DNA from: Clostridium_AF sediminicola
GTDB lineage: Bacteria; Bacillota; Clostridia; Clostridiales; Clostridiaceae
DNA: 64,000 nucleotides
Direction: 5' to 3'
Assembly (NCBI RefSeq): GCF_050402865.1
Contig: NZ_BAABMF010000019.1
Location: 1-64,000, forward strand
Of this stretch, positions 9,201 through 17,992 are shown piece after piece. The notes under the pieces are model-generated. The model was not told the DNA's origin. It was given only the letters and a program-made list of their open reading frames with translations, and did no database searches. Numbering within the stretch: position 1 is the stretch's first letter; the number at the start of each line of letters is the position of its first letter. The translations under genes were made by a program, and so were the position numbers.

Positions 9201-11969
9201 TAAAAGATGTTTCTTGCTCACCTTAGTTCTATAGATTGTTCTTACAATAGCATCAATCATCAAGTAAGCTTTATGTGGCAAAAAACAGAATATCAGAAAT
9301 ATTTGTTCTATAACACTTTTCCAATTCTCTAATTTTCCGGTTAAATTCATTCCTCTCATAGGAGATACTATTACCTCTGTTACATCGAAAAGTAATGGTA
9401 TCACTAATGCTACAACAGCAGCAATTATCCATTTATCAGTGCCATCAGGCAAAACATTGAAAGATAATGCAAACAATAGCATTATAGATGGTGCTAATAA
9501 ACTACGTCTTAAGTTATCAAAAATTTTCCATATAGATAATCTATTTAATGACTGTTTATTTTTAAGCCATGGAATCAGCTGCCAATCCCCTCTAACCCAC
9601 CTATGTAGCCTTTTTGCACTTGAATTATACGTAGCTGGATATCCATCAATTAATTCCAAATCAGTAACTAAAGCAGCTCTTACATAGGAGCCTTCTAATA
9701 AATCATGGCTTAATACTGAATTTTCCGGAATTTCTCTTTCCAACATATAATTAAAAGTATCCACCTCATATATCCCTTTACCCGTAAAGATACCTTCTTT
9801 AAATAAATCCTGATATGCATCTGAAACAGCTGTGGTATAAGTATCAATACCTGTTTCTCCTGAAAAAATAGTCGAAAACATAGTCTTATTTGCACTTACA
9901 GTACTTATACTTATTTTGGGTTGCATCAACCCATATCCTCTTGTCACTCTTTTTTGACCTTTGTCAATATGAGGAACATTCAAAATATGACTCATTGCAC
10001 CAATCATTTTTTTAGCTGTATCTCTTGGTAACTGAGTATCCGAGTCAAGAGTTATAACATACTTTGCATTAATCAAATTATGAATATTTCCACTAACAAT
10101 ATCATAACTTGTATCTTTTGCTCCTCTTATTAGCCTATTAAATTCAATTAATTTACCTCTTTTTCTTTCCCAAGCTAACCATTTTTCTTCACTTTCATTA
10201 TATTTTCTATATCTACTTAAAAAATAAAATATTTCATTTCCAGAATTACTATATTTTTTATTTAAATTTTTTACTGCCTCCAGTGCAGTTTTTATTAATT
10301 TACTATCATTTTTTTCTTCCTTTTTATTGCTATCTTTAAAATCTGCAAGTAAAGCAAAATATAAATTTTTTTCAGAATTAGCTAAATAATAAACCTCCAT
10401 ATCTGAGATCAATTCTTCAACTCTTTCTGGTGTATTAACAATAGTAGGAATAACAACTATTGTTTTATCTTTTTCCTCAATTCCGTCTTTTAATTCCATT
10501 TTGGGAATAAAATCTGGAACTGATAAATGATTTATACTCCAATTCAAAATTGATGTAACAATTTCACTGCATGGTATTAACAATGCTAATGCTGCAACAA
10601 TATATCTCCATAGTGCTCTGTTAATATCATTTATGTAACTTATATAGAGGAAGAAACTCATTATTATTAAAGTTCCAACGATAATTATACCAACATATAA
10701 TTGAACTTTATTTTTCTTATTAAAATCCTCATCTGCTTTTATTTTATTTGAATTTTTACCAATTTTTTCTTTTAATTTTCCAACACCATCATCTACCAGA
10801 TAATATCCAACATGCTTTTTATAACTATATGCTTCATTAACATCACATTCTTCAGCACAATCAATAGCTTTTTTTGCAACAAAAGACTCTGGTTTATTTA
10901 TTTTCTTTGACATTCTTTCAACATTATGTCGATAATAATCCCTTGATTCAAAATCCATTTTTGAATAAATATCACTTGGGTCTGTTCTCAGAATTTTTTC
11001 AACATAGCTTAATTCTTCAAAGCCATCTCTCCAATTTAATCCTTCTACCTGTCTTACTGAATGAACACAATTTCCCATTGATAGTTGATAATTTGCTTGT
11101 TTCTGGTGTTCTAAATTTATCATTTTTTCAGAATTTGTTTCTTGTAACTCAAGCTTTTCATCTATCCAAGTATATACTTCTTGATTATCTATTCCATTAT
11201 CCCTAAGCACCTTCAATAATCTCTCACAAAAATGAGTCGAAAAAATTAACTCTTTTGAAGAAAGTTTATCAATTTCATCCTTTAAATTTCCTTCTTCAAT
11301 TGAGTTTATTAAATTATCTGCAATAATATCTGCTTTTCTTTTTTCTTTTTGTGCTAGAATGATTTTTTCAGTAATCTTGCTAATATTTTGAATCAATGCA
11401 ATTCTAAGCATTATAGGTAATGCCCACAGTTCTCCACTACTTAGTATAGTATTATTCTGATAAGCTTCTATAAATCTTAATATTGTATTTTCTTCAATTT
11501 TCCCATCAGTATGCGAAACCATTTCTACAGCTATGTGATAAATTCTTGGATATCCTTTCATTATTCCTTTATCTATTACCGGCAAATTATTATAGTAATC
11601 TTCAGGCATACTCTGTTTAATATGTTTATATTCTTTTTCAATTAAATATAAATTATCAAGTAACCATTCCCCTGCAGAAACAACTTCTCTTTTATTTCTA
11701 ACATCTCTGTCGATGAATTCATATCCTTCGAGAATTTTTTTATAACTTCTATCAAGACTTTTAATAATTTTCCTTCTTGAATTTGTTATTTTAGTTTCTG
11801 AATACTCTTTTGAAATTTCTAGGGCATGCTTCTCTAAATCTTCATTTTTAACATCTATAGATGGTATATCATCTAATATATTCTCCTCGTTTTTATTCTT
11901 GCTGGAATAATACAAGTATGTAATGCCCGCTATTAGTGTAACTAAAATTGCTGCTAGTAAAAAATACAT
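3288..11969 (-). CDS. Cyclic beta-1,2-glucan synthase-like membrane enzyme (GT84-GH94)
   Basis: The 2893-residue protein has the full NdvB/Cgs architecture. There is a membrane anchor at about 2-20 and further membrane segments near 428-475, 830-870, 885-905 and 945-990. The glycosyltransferase domain between them carries LDSDTQLPRD near 641 and HRWVRGDWQLIPW near 793. A glycoamylase-like central domain follows (about 1010-1560, starting ETWAYFEDF). Beta-sandwich modules lead to a C-terminal GH94 phosphorylase domain with GGAFGFRDQLQDV near 2430, whose Asp is the expected general acid. The family makes beta-1,2-glucan primed on itself and trims or cyclises it, for export or cell-surface use. 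An AGGAGTG ribosome site sets the start. It appears monocistronic. Whether the product is cyclic or linear is not decidable from sequence. Confidence 0.92.
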   Translation of the reverse strand: MYFLLAAILVTLIAGITYLYYSSKNKNEENILDDIPSIDVKNEDLEKHALEISKEYSETKITNSRRKIIKSLDRSYKKILEGYEFIDRDVRNKREVVSAGEWLLDNLYLIEKEYKHIKQSMPEDYYNNLPVIDKGIMKGYPRIYHIAVEMVSHTDGKIEENTILRFIEAYQNNTILSSGELWALPIMLRIALIQNISKITEKIILAQKEKRKADIIADNLINSIEEGNLKDEIDKLSSKELIFSTHFCERLLKVLRDNGIDNQEVYTWIDEKLELQETNSEKMINLEHQKQANYQLSMGNCVHSVRQVEGLNWRDGFEELSYVEKILRTDPSDIYSKMDFESRDYYRHNVERMSKKINKPESFVAKKAIDCAEECDVNEAYSYKKHVGYYLVDDGVGKLKEKIGKNSNKIKADEDFNKKNKVQLYVGIIIVGTLIIMSFFLYISYINDINRALWRYIVAALALLIPCSEIVTSILNWSINHLSVPDFIPKMELKDGIEEKDKTIVVIPTIVNTPERVEELISDMEVYYLANSEKNLYFALLADFKDSNKKEEKNDSKLIKTALEAVKNLNKKYSNSGNEIFYFLSRYRKYNESEEKWLAWERKRGKLIEFNRLIRGAKDTSYDIVSGNIHNLINAKYVITLDSDTQLPRDTAKKMIGAMSHILNVPHIDKGQKRVTRGYGLMQPKISISTVSANKTMFSTIFSGETGIDTYTTAVSDAYQDLFKEGIFTGKGIYEVDTFNYMLEREIPENSVLSHDLLEGSYVRAALVTDLELIDGYPATYNSSAKRLHRWVRGDWQLIPWLKNKQSLNRLSIWKIFDNLRRSLLAPSIMLLFALSFNVLPDGTDKWIIAAVVALVIPLLFDVTEVIVSPMRGMNLTGKLENWKSVIEQIFLIFCFLPHKAYLMIDAIVRTIYRTKVSKKHLLEWQTAADADIESKDDIGFYVKLMWPGSLIALIIGMLAFMQSINSGLFMLPSSIIWFVSPYVAYYISKDIEKTHYVLNENQKELLKILARETWAYFEDFVDDDNNWLAPDNYQQDPSNGVAHRTSPTNMGMGIISNVVAHDLGYVGIIECVDRIDKCIISMETLKRYKGHFYNWYNTKSKEILRPEYISTVDSGNLVGYLWVTSTALDEYLSRPIIDKNFASGLKDTILLANKELEDKLGIKNYYQSVLVDVDNLDADILNYKRILLDLWDKCIKVSNDNKKKDELYWNEKVKNTLTVFLVEMQKLFPWADLLIERSNKLKEVSEKLKDVSSSVSLIELNAELDKITKDINRVNFKNKDDKYLAKELLSSLKSSKIEINKLVIKIENLKSRINNMATATDFRILYDEKRQLFSIGYDIEKDSIGKSYYDLLASEARQASFIAIAKGDVDQKHWFKLGRAMAVMGRSKGLVSWSGTMFEYLMPLLIMKTYPKTLLHETYRSIVDGQKRYCKNRRVPWGISESAFRSFDVGLNYQYKAFGIPGIGLKRGLVNELVISPYSTVMALQVDQQAAMSNIQRLISEGLSGRYGLYEAIDYTKDRMPKGKKKAVVKCFMVHHLGMSLLSLDNVLNQNILQKRFHSVPEVKATELLLQEKVPKRIVYEREQKFEASDAIAEKQNVIVRRFSTGVTDIPETQLLSNGSYSLMMTNSGSGYSKLNDMTVYRWHEDVTMDNTGMYFYIKDVNSNEFFSATYEPTKKIGEKYDVIFSLDKAEFRRVDRELNTKTEIAVSNEDNVEVRKITITNHGNEDKIIEITSYCEVTLAPFNSDIVHPAFSNLFIRTEYDAENSCIIANRRPREHKSKKPWAMQSVVVDGNSIGQIQYETSRANFIGRGRNLYSPTAMEGDTPLTNTVGAVLDPIISIRRRIKIAAGESCKVSYSTGVAESRDGIKDLARKYREVTNIDRVFELAWTQSQVEMNYLGIKYPQANLYQAMASRILFMNKSLQKRSDLIKNVKRSQPSLWQYGISGDVPIVTVVIKEEKDKDLVRQMLNAHEFWSIKGLKVDLVFLNLQNTAYFQPLQDSLRDLIGTSHARDKLNKSGGVFLRSKSTMDKEDIDLIMAISRLVIENDKGFVFTQIKNDEKEKLRRAKLEPVKATCHTSGYKFEVNKLKYFNQFGGFDLQNNQYVIRLKNGINTPAPWINVVANGQFGFHVSETGSAYTWCRNSRENKLTAWSNDWIKDIPSEAAFIRDEEMGVYWSITPKPVRDNGEYIVEHGYGYSNFKHEAYGIIGEMKMFVPRDDKVKICLVKLKNNTSEKRKLSLSYYAQVVMGVVPQHTNIHVATTLNKEKKYIYAQNPYSANFGNLLAYLTIKGGENESFTGDRTEFIGRNESLESPEFMKYTRLSDNSGGGLDPCMVENTKFSLNPNEEKTLIVMLGAEEKVEDIEKAIGKYSSINNINAEIENVKQNWDELLKTIQVKTPDTTMDIMLNGWFLYQTIACRLWSRTAFYQSGGAFGFRDQLQDVMSLSYIKPEVTRAQIIYAASRQYTDGDVQHWWHPVVESGIRTRFSDDLLWLPYVTIDYIKNTGDYSVLDEMAGYMEDEPLKEDEDERYTISRVSNQTGSIYEHCVKAIERALKFGEHNIPLMGCGDWNDGMNTIGNKGKGESVWVGWFLYTILDDFKDISKEKNDDVRSQRYAEMQEFIKENLEKYAWDGSWYRRAYFDDGTPLGSIENEECQIDSLSQSWSVISNAAKEERAKEAMHALEKYLVKYDKGMVLLLTPAFDKTKLEPGYIKGYVPGVRENGGQYTHAATWVVMALTKLRDGDKAWKIYNMINPINHTRSYYECERYKVEPYVMAADVYEREPHTGRGGWTWYTGAAGWMYRVGIDGILGLKLQGDKGFIVDPVVPEDWEGFQITYKHKGATYIIDAKKGQQSKISIDGKELEDSLIPYGESGEHHVEVVYKNVKARIEEMCK

Positions 11970-12066
11970 TTAATGTCACTCCTTTATTAATACATAGCTT
12001 GAGTTTACCTAAAGTATTATTCCCAAAAAATCGAGAAATTACTCAAATAGAATTTTGTTATAAAAT

Positions 12067-12101
12067 AAAAGAGATGCGAAATTAATTTCGCATCTCTTTT
12101 A
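12067..12101. terminator. Terminator overlapping the lysA stop
   Basis: AAAAGAGATGCGAAATT pairs with AATTTCGCATCTCTTTT. The stem overlaps the lysA stop codon, and T/A runs on both sides allow bidirectional use. Confidence 0.85.
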
Positions 12102-13385
12102 TACTTCGTTTCTTATTAAATCTTCATAAGTTTCTCTTTTATAAGCGATTTTTACTTCTCCATCCTTAACCATAACAACTGATGGTCTAGGGATTTTATT
12201 ATAATTATTAGCCATCGAGAAGCCATAAGCTCCAGTAGTAGACATTGCTAAAATATCTCCACTTTCAACATTCCCTATTTCTATATCATTTATTAATATA
12301 TCACCAGACTCACAGCATTTTCCTGCTATTGTTACTTTTTGTCCTGAATCTTCATCCATTTTATTAGCAATTGTACATTCGTATTTTGCCTGATAAAGAG
12401 CTGGTCTAATATTATCTCCCATTCCTCCATCAACTGCAACATATCTCCTAATACCTGGAACATCTTTTATAGAACCTACTGTGTACAATGTTGTACCAGC
12501 ATTTGCTACTATGCTTCTTCCCGGCTCTATAATTAATACTGGCATATCAAAACCAATTTCTTTACATACTTCTTCAGCAGTTTGAAGAATAGCTTCGCAG
12601 AATACTTCTGGTTCCTTCGGTTCATCTTCTTCAGTATAATAAATACCAAATCCTCCACCTAAATCTAATTCTTTTAATGTAATTCCATATTTATTTTGCA
12701 CATCTTTCATAATATTTATCATTATTTTAACTTCATCAACAAATGGTTCAACATCAAAAATTTGAGAACCTATATGACAGTGAAATCCTGCTAATTCTAC
12801 ATTAGATAGAGAAATGCATTTTTCAACTGCTTTAAAAGCTTGATCTTCTAACAAAGTAAATCCAAATTTTGAATCTTCTTGTCCGGTTTTTATATATTCA
12901 TGAGTATGTGCTTCTATACCTGGAGTAATTCTTAACATAATCTTTTGAATTTTACCCATTGTTTTTGCAATTTCATTGATTTTATCAATTTCATAAAAAT
13001 TGTCTATAACAAATCTTCCAACTCCAAGTTCTATGCCCATACTTATTTCTTCCAAAGTCTTATTATTTCCATGGAAATAAATATTTTCTAATGGAAATTC
13101 GCTTTTATAAGCTGTAAATAGTTCGCCCCCTGATACTACATCTAAACAAAGCCCTTCTTCCTTAACTAATCTACACATAGATAATGTATTAAAAGCCTTA
13201 CCAGCATACGCCACTTTATTTTTATCCTTAGCAAATGCATTTATATATCTCCTACAATTATCTCTTATCAATGCTTCATCCATTACATAGAGAGGTGATC
13301 CATATTTTTCTATAAGTTTTGTAGCATCAACCTCTCCAATATTGAGTTCATTATTTACTACTTTTGATGTACCAAATAATTTCAT
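12099..13385 (-). CDS. lysA: Diaminopimelate decarboxylase
   Basis: This PLP enzyme converts meso-diaminopimelate to L-lysine, the last step of lysine synthesis. It is 428 aa from the chosen start. The PLP lysine is in VAYAGKAFN, with HCHIGSQI, DLGGGFGIYY, EPGRSIV and a C-terminal CCESGD active-site motif. An ATG 33 bases upstream (13418) is in frame, but the GGGGGG ribosome site lies between the two, so the ATG at 13385 is preferred. There is no room for a lysine riboswitch: the likely promoter ends about 24 bases before the start. It is a single gene between two terminators. Confidence 0.96.
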   Translation of the reverse strand: MKLFGTSKVVNNELNIGEVDATKLIEKYGSPLYVMDEALIRDNCRRYINAFAKDKNKVAYAGKAFNTLSMCRLVKEEGLCLDVVSGGELFTAYKSEFPLENIYFHGNNKTLEEISMGIELGVGRFVIDNFYEIDKINEIAKTMGKIQKIMLRITPGIEAHTHEYIKTGQEDSKFGFTLLEDQAFKAVEKCISLSNVELAGFHCHIGSQIFDVEPFVDEVKIMINIMKDVQNKYGITLKELDLGGGFGIYYTEEDEPKEPEVFCEAILQTAEEVCKEIGFDMPVLIIEPGRSIVANAGTTLYTVGSIKDVPGIRRYVAVDGGMGDNIRPALYQAKYECTIANKMDEDSGQKVTIAGKCCESGDILINDIEIGNVESGDILAMSTTGAYGFSMANNYNKIPRPSVVMVKDGEVKIAYKRETYEDLIRNEV

Positions 13386-13408
13386 AAAAATTGCCCCCCT
13401 TTTTGAAA

Positions 13409-13437
13409 ATATAATCATATATTATCACAATTATCAA
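13409..13437 (-). promoter_or_regulatory. Likely lysA promoter
   Basis: TTGATA (complement of 13432-13437), a 17-base spacer and TTATAT (13409-13414) stand just upstream of the GGGGGG ribosome site. Confidence 0.5.
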
Positions 13438-13512
13438 AAAAAAAACACTTCTTATTTATAATTATTCATATAATTGCATAATTTATATTTTATTGTACTA
13501 AAACAATTTAAA

Positions 13513-13534
13513 AGTGCGGGGATTTATCCGCACT
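13513..13534 (-). terminator. Terminator of the CDP-sugar operon
   Basis: On the minus strand AGTGCGG and CCGCACT form a GC-rich stem followed by TTTTAAATTG, about 105 bases after rfbG. Confidence 0.75.
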
Positions 13535-13639
13535 TCTATTTAGGAATCGTTTATGAACGACATCCACTAATTTCAAACAAAAATGCTTGAATATCACATA
13601 TTTTTGATTGAAAAATAGAAGTAACTCATAAGCCGACCC

Positions 13640-14710
13640 TTAGCTACAATATTCTACAATTTGGTTTTCGCACATATCAAAAACATTTTTATTTAGATAA
13701 TTTTTATACCATTCTACTATTTTTTCTACTGTTATATCTATATTCCAACGAGGATACCACTTCAAATAATACTTTGCTTTATTTATATCCAAACTTAATA
13801 ATTTTGCTTCATGCAACTGTATTTTATTATTATTAATAACATAATTTCCTCCGCCCCACTTGTCAACCATCTTATTTGCCAAATCTAGAACAGTAACTAT
13901 ATTTCTATATTCTGGACCAAAATTCCATGCTCCAGAATACTTAATACCCTCTTTCATAAACTTAGCTCCAACTAGTAAATATCCACTTAAAGGTTCTAAG
14001 ACATGCTGCCATGGTCTTACTGAATATGGGCTCCTAATAGAAATATTTTTCTTTTCTTGTAGCGCTTTTATGCAATCAGGAATTATTCGATTTTCTGACC
14101 AATCTCCCCCTCCTATAACATTTCCAGCTCTAACAGAAGCAATTAGCTTACCATGTTTCTCATATTTTTGTGGATTAAAAAACGAATTCTGATAAGAAGA
14201 AACTAACAGTTCTACGCAACTTTTACTACAACTATATGGATCATACCCGCCAAGTGCATCATTTTCTCTATATCCCCAAATCCATTCATCATTTCTATAA
14301 CATTTATCACTAGTTATTACAATCCCTATCTTCGTTTCTTCACAATGTCTTATACATTCTAAAATATTAACTGCACCCATTACATTTACATCATAAGTGT
14401 ATTTAGGCTTAGCATAAGAATGCATTACTAGCGGTTGTGCAGCTAAATGAAATACGATCTCTGGTTTATATCTATCAAATACTTTTTTTAACTTATCTAG
14501 ATTTCTTATATCGCCTCTAATATCTACAATTTTATCCTTCAAATTAGATAAAACAAAATTATCATACTTTGTCTTGGGATCAAGTGAATACCCTATAACA
14601 TTAGCACCTAGATTTAAAAGCCAAATACTTAACCATGATCCTTTAAATCCTGTATGCCCTGTAACTAATACATTTTTATTTTTATATAAATTTAGTAAAT
14701 TAAAATCCAA
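13640..14710 (-). CDS. rfbG: CDP-glucose 4,6-dehydratase
   Basis: This SDR-family enzyme turns CDP-glucose into CDP-4-keto-6-deoxyglucose, the branch point to CDP-linked deoxysugars. Diagnostic motifs are TGHTGFKGSWLS (NAD site), TSDKCYRN and GYRENDALGGYDPYSCSK with the YxxxK catalytic pair. The annotated GTG at 14719 lies inside the GAGGTG ribosome site. The TTG six bases downstream of that site (14710) is the better start and gives 356 aa. It is the last gene of the cluster and is fed by RfbF, encoded two genes upstream. Confidence 0.94.
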   Translation of the reverse strand: MDFNLLNLYKNKNVLVTGHTGFKGSWLSIWLLNLGANVIGYSLDPKTKYDNFVLSNLKDKIVDIRGDIRNLDKLKKVFDRYKPEIVFHLAAQPLVMHSYAKPKYTYDVNVMGAVNILECIRHCEETKIGIVITSDKCYRNDEWIWGYRENDALGGYDPYSCSKSCVELLVSSYQNSFFNPQKYEKHGKLIASVRAGNVIGGGDWSENRIIPDCIKALQEKKNISIRSPYSVRPWQHVLEPLSGYLLVGAKFMKEGIKYSGAWNFGPEYRNIVTVLDLANKMVDKWGGGNYVINNNKIQLHEAKLLSLDINKAKYYLKWYPRWNIDITVEKIVEWYKNYLNKNVFDMCENQIVEYCS

Positions 14711-14750
14711 ATTTATCACCTCTGAAATAAACTTTAGTTCAATAGATCCA

Positions 14751-15707
14751 TTAATAATACTCTAAATTTTTTTCAAACCAATTAATTGTTTTATTTAAAC
14801 CTTTTTCAAAAGAAATTTTGATATCCCACTGAAGAAGAGTTTTTATCTTATCAACATTAGGACAAGGGCACCACATATCGCCCTCCCTCTGAGTATAATA
14901 TCCGTATTTAGGTTTTAAATCACTTTTAGTTAATTCAAAAATTTTGTTTACATAATACTCTAATTTTTCTACCTTACCGCTACCTATATTAAAAATCTCA
15001 TTTTTAATCCCACTCTTACAGGCTAATATCATCGCATCTACTAAATTTTCAACATATATATAATCTCTAAATTGTTGACATGAAGTTAATTTTACTTCTT
15101 GCCCTTTTAATATCGAAGTAATTATAAAAGAAAATATTTTGTGTTGTTCTTCCCGCTCACCAAATAACCCAAAAGGTCTAATAGTTACAATATTTTGATC
15201 ATTAGTTCTTGCAATTTGATGCATAATTATAGTTGCTGCTGCTTTTGTGCTGCCATAAATATTCAATGGATTCAACACACCATCTTCAGTTTGAGGTCCA
15301 TTTATTAATCCATATTCTGAACTACTTCCAATGTTTATAATTTTCTCACTACCTGTTTTACTCAACAACTCCATAATATTAACAGAGCCAACTATATTAG
15401 TTCTTATCGCCTTGTAATAATCTTTATTTTGTGAATTCACTCCATATGCCGCAAGATGAAACACATATTCAGGTTTATATGAAGAAATTATTTTTTCCAG
15501 ACTATCTTTATCCTGTATATCCCCATAACAAATACTTATATGATTTTTTATATCATTCAGTTTCCATAGTTTTGTACTTTTTCTTACAATTACAGCTACC
15601 TGGGCCCCTTCTTCCAAAAGCCTTCGTACAAGATGAGACCCAATAAACCCAGCTGCTCCTGTTACAAGAGCTTTTTTACCAATTAGATTTATTTTTTTAT
15701 TTTCCAT
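14751..15707 (-). CDS. NAD-dependent sugar epimerase/reductase (CDP-sugar branch)
   Basis: This extended SDR protein has GAAGFIGSHLVRRLLEEG near its N-terminus, GSSSEYG and the YGSTK catalytic motif. It overlaps the end of the glycosyltransferase gene. The upstream ATG at 15722 would overlap by 11 bases, but GGGTGG just before the ATG at 15707 favours the shorter 318-aa form. Lying next to rfbG, it most likely reduces or epimerises CDP-4-keto-6-deoxyglucose, as RfbJ-type proteins do. The exact product is an inference, and a dTDP- or UDP-sugar epimerase is not excluded. Confidence 0.82.
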   Translation of the reverse strand: MENKKINLIGKKALVTGAAGFIGSHLVRRLLEEGAQVAVIVRKSTKLWKLNDIKNHISICYGDIQDKDSLEKIISSYKPEYVFHLAAYGVNSQNKDYYKAIRTNIVGSVNIMELLSKTGSEKIINIGSSSEYGLINGPQTEDGVLNPLNIYGSTKAAATIIMHQIARTNDQNIVTIRPFGLFGEREEQHKIFSFIITSILKGQEVKLTSCQQFRDYIYVENLVDAMILACKSGIKNEIFNIGSGKVEKLEYYVNKIFELTKSDLKPKYGYYTQREGDMWCPCPNVDKIKTLLQWDIKISFEKGLNKTINWFEKNLEYY

Positions 15708-15711
15708 TTTA

Positions 15712-17964
15712 TTACCACCCAAAAGATAATTGATATAAATTTTGAGGATTCTTTTTATCTGATATTAGTTCATAAACATTTACTCCATTATTCACAAGAT
15801 AATCCATTGTATTTATTAATTCTTTTAAATACGGTATATATATATTATTTACTACTTCTTCTTCGAAATCATTTGGGTATAATTTCCACAAATCAAATTC
15901 TTCATCCTCAAATATTAATAGACTTCCAAAATGATATACTATCAATTTATTATTATTAATATAAATGCCATCAGCTTTCTTATCTATTTTAAATTTATTA
16001 TTCTCAACTATATTCCATGGCGCTGCATTGACTCCTAAATCTCTAACAACCTTTATAGATTTAAATTCAAATGGAATTTTATCTAGATATTTCTGATCTC
16101 CCCATCTTTCATTACCCTCATCAACATTATCGTAACACCATTCTAAACATCTATCCTTCCACCAATTCAAACATGGTATTCCATAATTGTCTCTTCTAAA
16201 TCCAACAAGTCCTGCTTGGTAATATCCGTGTGTTCTTTGTAATTCACCCTTAGCTCTTTGATCACACATCAAGATTGAATAATCTTTCCATGATTCAAAT
16301 ATTTTACTAGGCTCATCAAAGAAATATAAATCTGAGTCTAAATATACAACTGATTGAATTCCATACTTGTCCATTACATATTTTATTAATGGAGCTTTTA
16401 ATGTCCAGCAATATTCTTTAAGTGACCTGTGGCTTTTTATTTCATTCAATTCTTGGAATTCTTTTTCTACTGATAAATGCCTTATTAAAGTAACATTTAC
16501 TAATTTTAGTTTTTTCAAAATATCATAAGCAGTATTATCCACACAAAGAATAAATAATTGGAAATTATTTATTTTATCTTTAATTGATCTATATAAAGTA
16601 ATGGCTTTTATTAAATATTCTTTCGAAGTAATCGCACAAAAAGTATAAAACTCATCATATTTGTCAATTTTTTTTCTAAGATTATTGCACATATAAAAAT
16701 TCTTTGCTTCATTTGAATTATCACTTGAATAGATATATTCCTCTACTCCACTTATATTAGAAGTTAATATATCAATTGATTGTCGTAAATCCCTAATATA
16801 TTGTGAATATATATGGTTTTTAACTATTGAACTTATATTTATTGTCCATATATTCCATAAATCATATCGATCTTTATCAAAAATTGTAAATAAAGCAAAA
16901 TGAAAAGCTACCAATTTATCATTATTAATATAAACTTGTTTACCTTTTACTGATATTCTAAAATTATTATTATAGATTATATTCCATGGTGCTGCATTCA
17001 ATCCTAAATTATTTGATATTTTTACTCCTTTAAACATAGTAGGGATTTTATCTAAATATTTTTGATCTGCCCATCTTTCATTAGGCTCGTCTACTCTATA
17101 ATAACACCACTCAATACATTTTCTTTTCCACCATTCCAATGCTTCCCTACCATTTGTATCATTCTTAAATCCTACTAAACCTGCTTGATAAGTTCCATAA
17201 TCTTTTTCTACTGCTGGAACATCTCTTTGAGGACATAAAAAGATTGAATCTTCTCCCCACTCCTCAAAAATCACTGCTGGATTTGAATAAAAATACAAAT
17301 CTGAATCACAATATAATATTGAATCTACGTGATATTCATTCATAATATACTCTATCAAAGAACCTTTTAATGTCCAACAATATTCACTCTCTGTTCTATC
17401 CATTCTAACATTTTTCAATTCCTCAGTTTCTAAACTTTCCAATTTAAATAAAAATAAGTTCTTTAGATTAAGCTTATTCAAAGCATTATATACCCTATCA
17501 TCCATGCAACAAATCCAAAGCTTGAAATTATTAGAATTTTTTGATAACCCTCTATAAAAAGTTAAAACTTTTATCAAATACTTATAGCCTGCAAGTGTAC
17601 AAAAATTATAGGTTTTTTTATCATTTTTATTTATAGGATAATATTCAGTAGCTCCATTATTATGCTTTCTTTCATACGGATATATATTTTTTTCTTTTAC
17701 TTCTATTTCTTCTTCTTCCTCTATATAAAAATATTTATTATTATCTTCAAGTGTATATTGTGTATTATTATAAATTGTTTTTTGCTTTTCAATTTCTTTA
17801 TATAATTCTGCCTTCAAAATTATATAAAGATTATTTAAAAAGAATAATTTAGCTTTAGTATTTAAATTTAATAAATAGATTAATTTAATACACTCTCTTA
17901 AATTTCCATTTTGAATGGATTTTAACAAATCATTTATATGATCGATTAATTCATTTTTATCCAT
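15712..17964 (-). CDS. Tandem-domain GT-A glycosyltransferase, 750 aa
   Basis: Two homologous GT-A-like domains lie in one chain, about residues 120-375 and 435-720. Each has FCxxxxxxYLIKxxTxYR, a DxD-type DSDLYF (near 221 and 545), YQAGLVGF, ERWxDQKYLDKIP, NAAPWNI and a late HF. Both copies keep their metal-binding DxD, so both may be active. The N-terminal 100 residues are a Lys/Glu/Asn-rich region unlike either domain. GT8-like folds are the nearest known type by motif. Its place between rfbF and the sugar-modifying genes suggests it handles the cluster's nucleotide sugar or builds its acceptor glycan. A GGGGAG ribosome site supports the start. Substrate unknown. Confidence 0.75.
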   Translation of the reverse strand: MDKNELIDHINDLLKSIQNGNLRECIKLIYLLNLNTKAKLFFLNNLYIILKAELYKEIEKQKTIYNNTQYTLEDNNKYFYIEEEEEIEVKEKNIYPYERKHNNGATEYYPINKNDKKTYNFCTLAGYKYLIKVLTFYRGLSKNSNNFKLWICCMDDRVYNALNKLNLKNLFLFKLESLETEELKNVRMDRTESEYCWTLKGSLIEYIMNEYHVDSILYCDSDLYFYSNPAVIFEEWGEDSIFLCPQRDVPAVEKDYGTYQAGLVGFKNDTNGREALEWWKRKCIEWCYYRVDEPNERWADQKYLDKIPTMFKGVKISNNLGLNAAPWNIIYNNNFRISVKGKQVYINNDKLVAFHFALFTIFDKDRYDLWNIWTINISSIVKNHIYSQYIRDLRQSIDILTSNISGVEEYIYSSDNSNEAKNFYMCNNLRKKIDKYDEFYTFCAITSKEYLIKAITLYRSIKDKINNFQLFILCVDNTAYDILKKLKLVNVTLIRHLSVEKEFQELNEIKSHRSLKEYCWTLKAPLIKYVMDKYGIQSVVYLDSDLYFFDEPSKIFESWKDYSILMCDQRAKGELQRTHGYYQAGLVGFRRDNYGIPCLNWWKDRCLEWCYDNVDEGNERWGDQKYLDKIPFEFKSIKVVRDLGVNAAPWNIVENNKFKIDKKADGIYINNNKLIVYHFGSLLIFEDEEFDLWKLYPNDFEEEVVNNIYIPYLKELINTMDYLVNNGVNVYELISDKKNPQNLYQLSFGW

Positions 17965-17992
17965 TCATAATCTCCCCTTTCTAAAACTAAAT

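Noticed and set aside
13386..13512. Lysine riboswitch before lysA
   Set aside because: The likely leader is only about 20 bases, and no L-box structure is seen between promoter and start.
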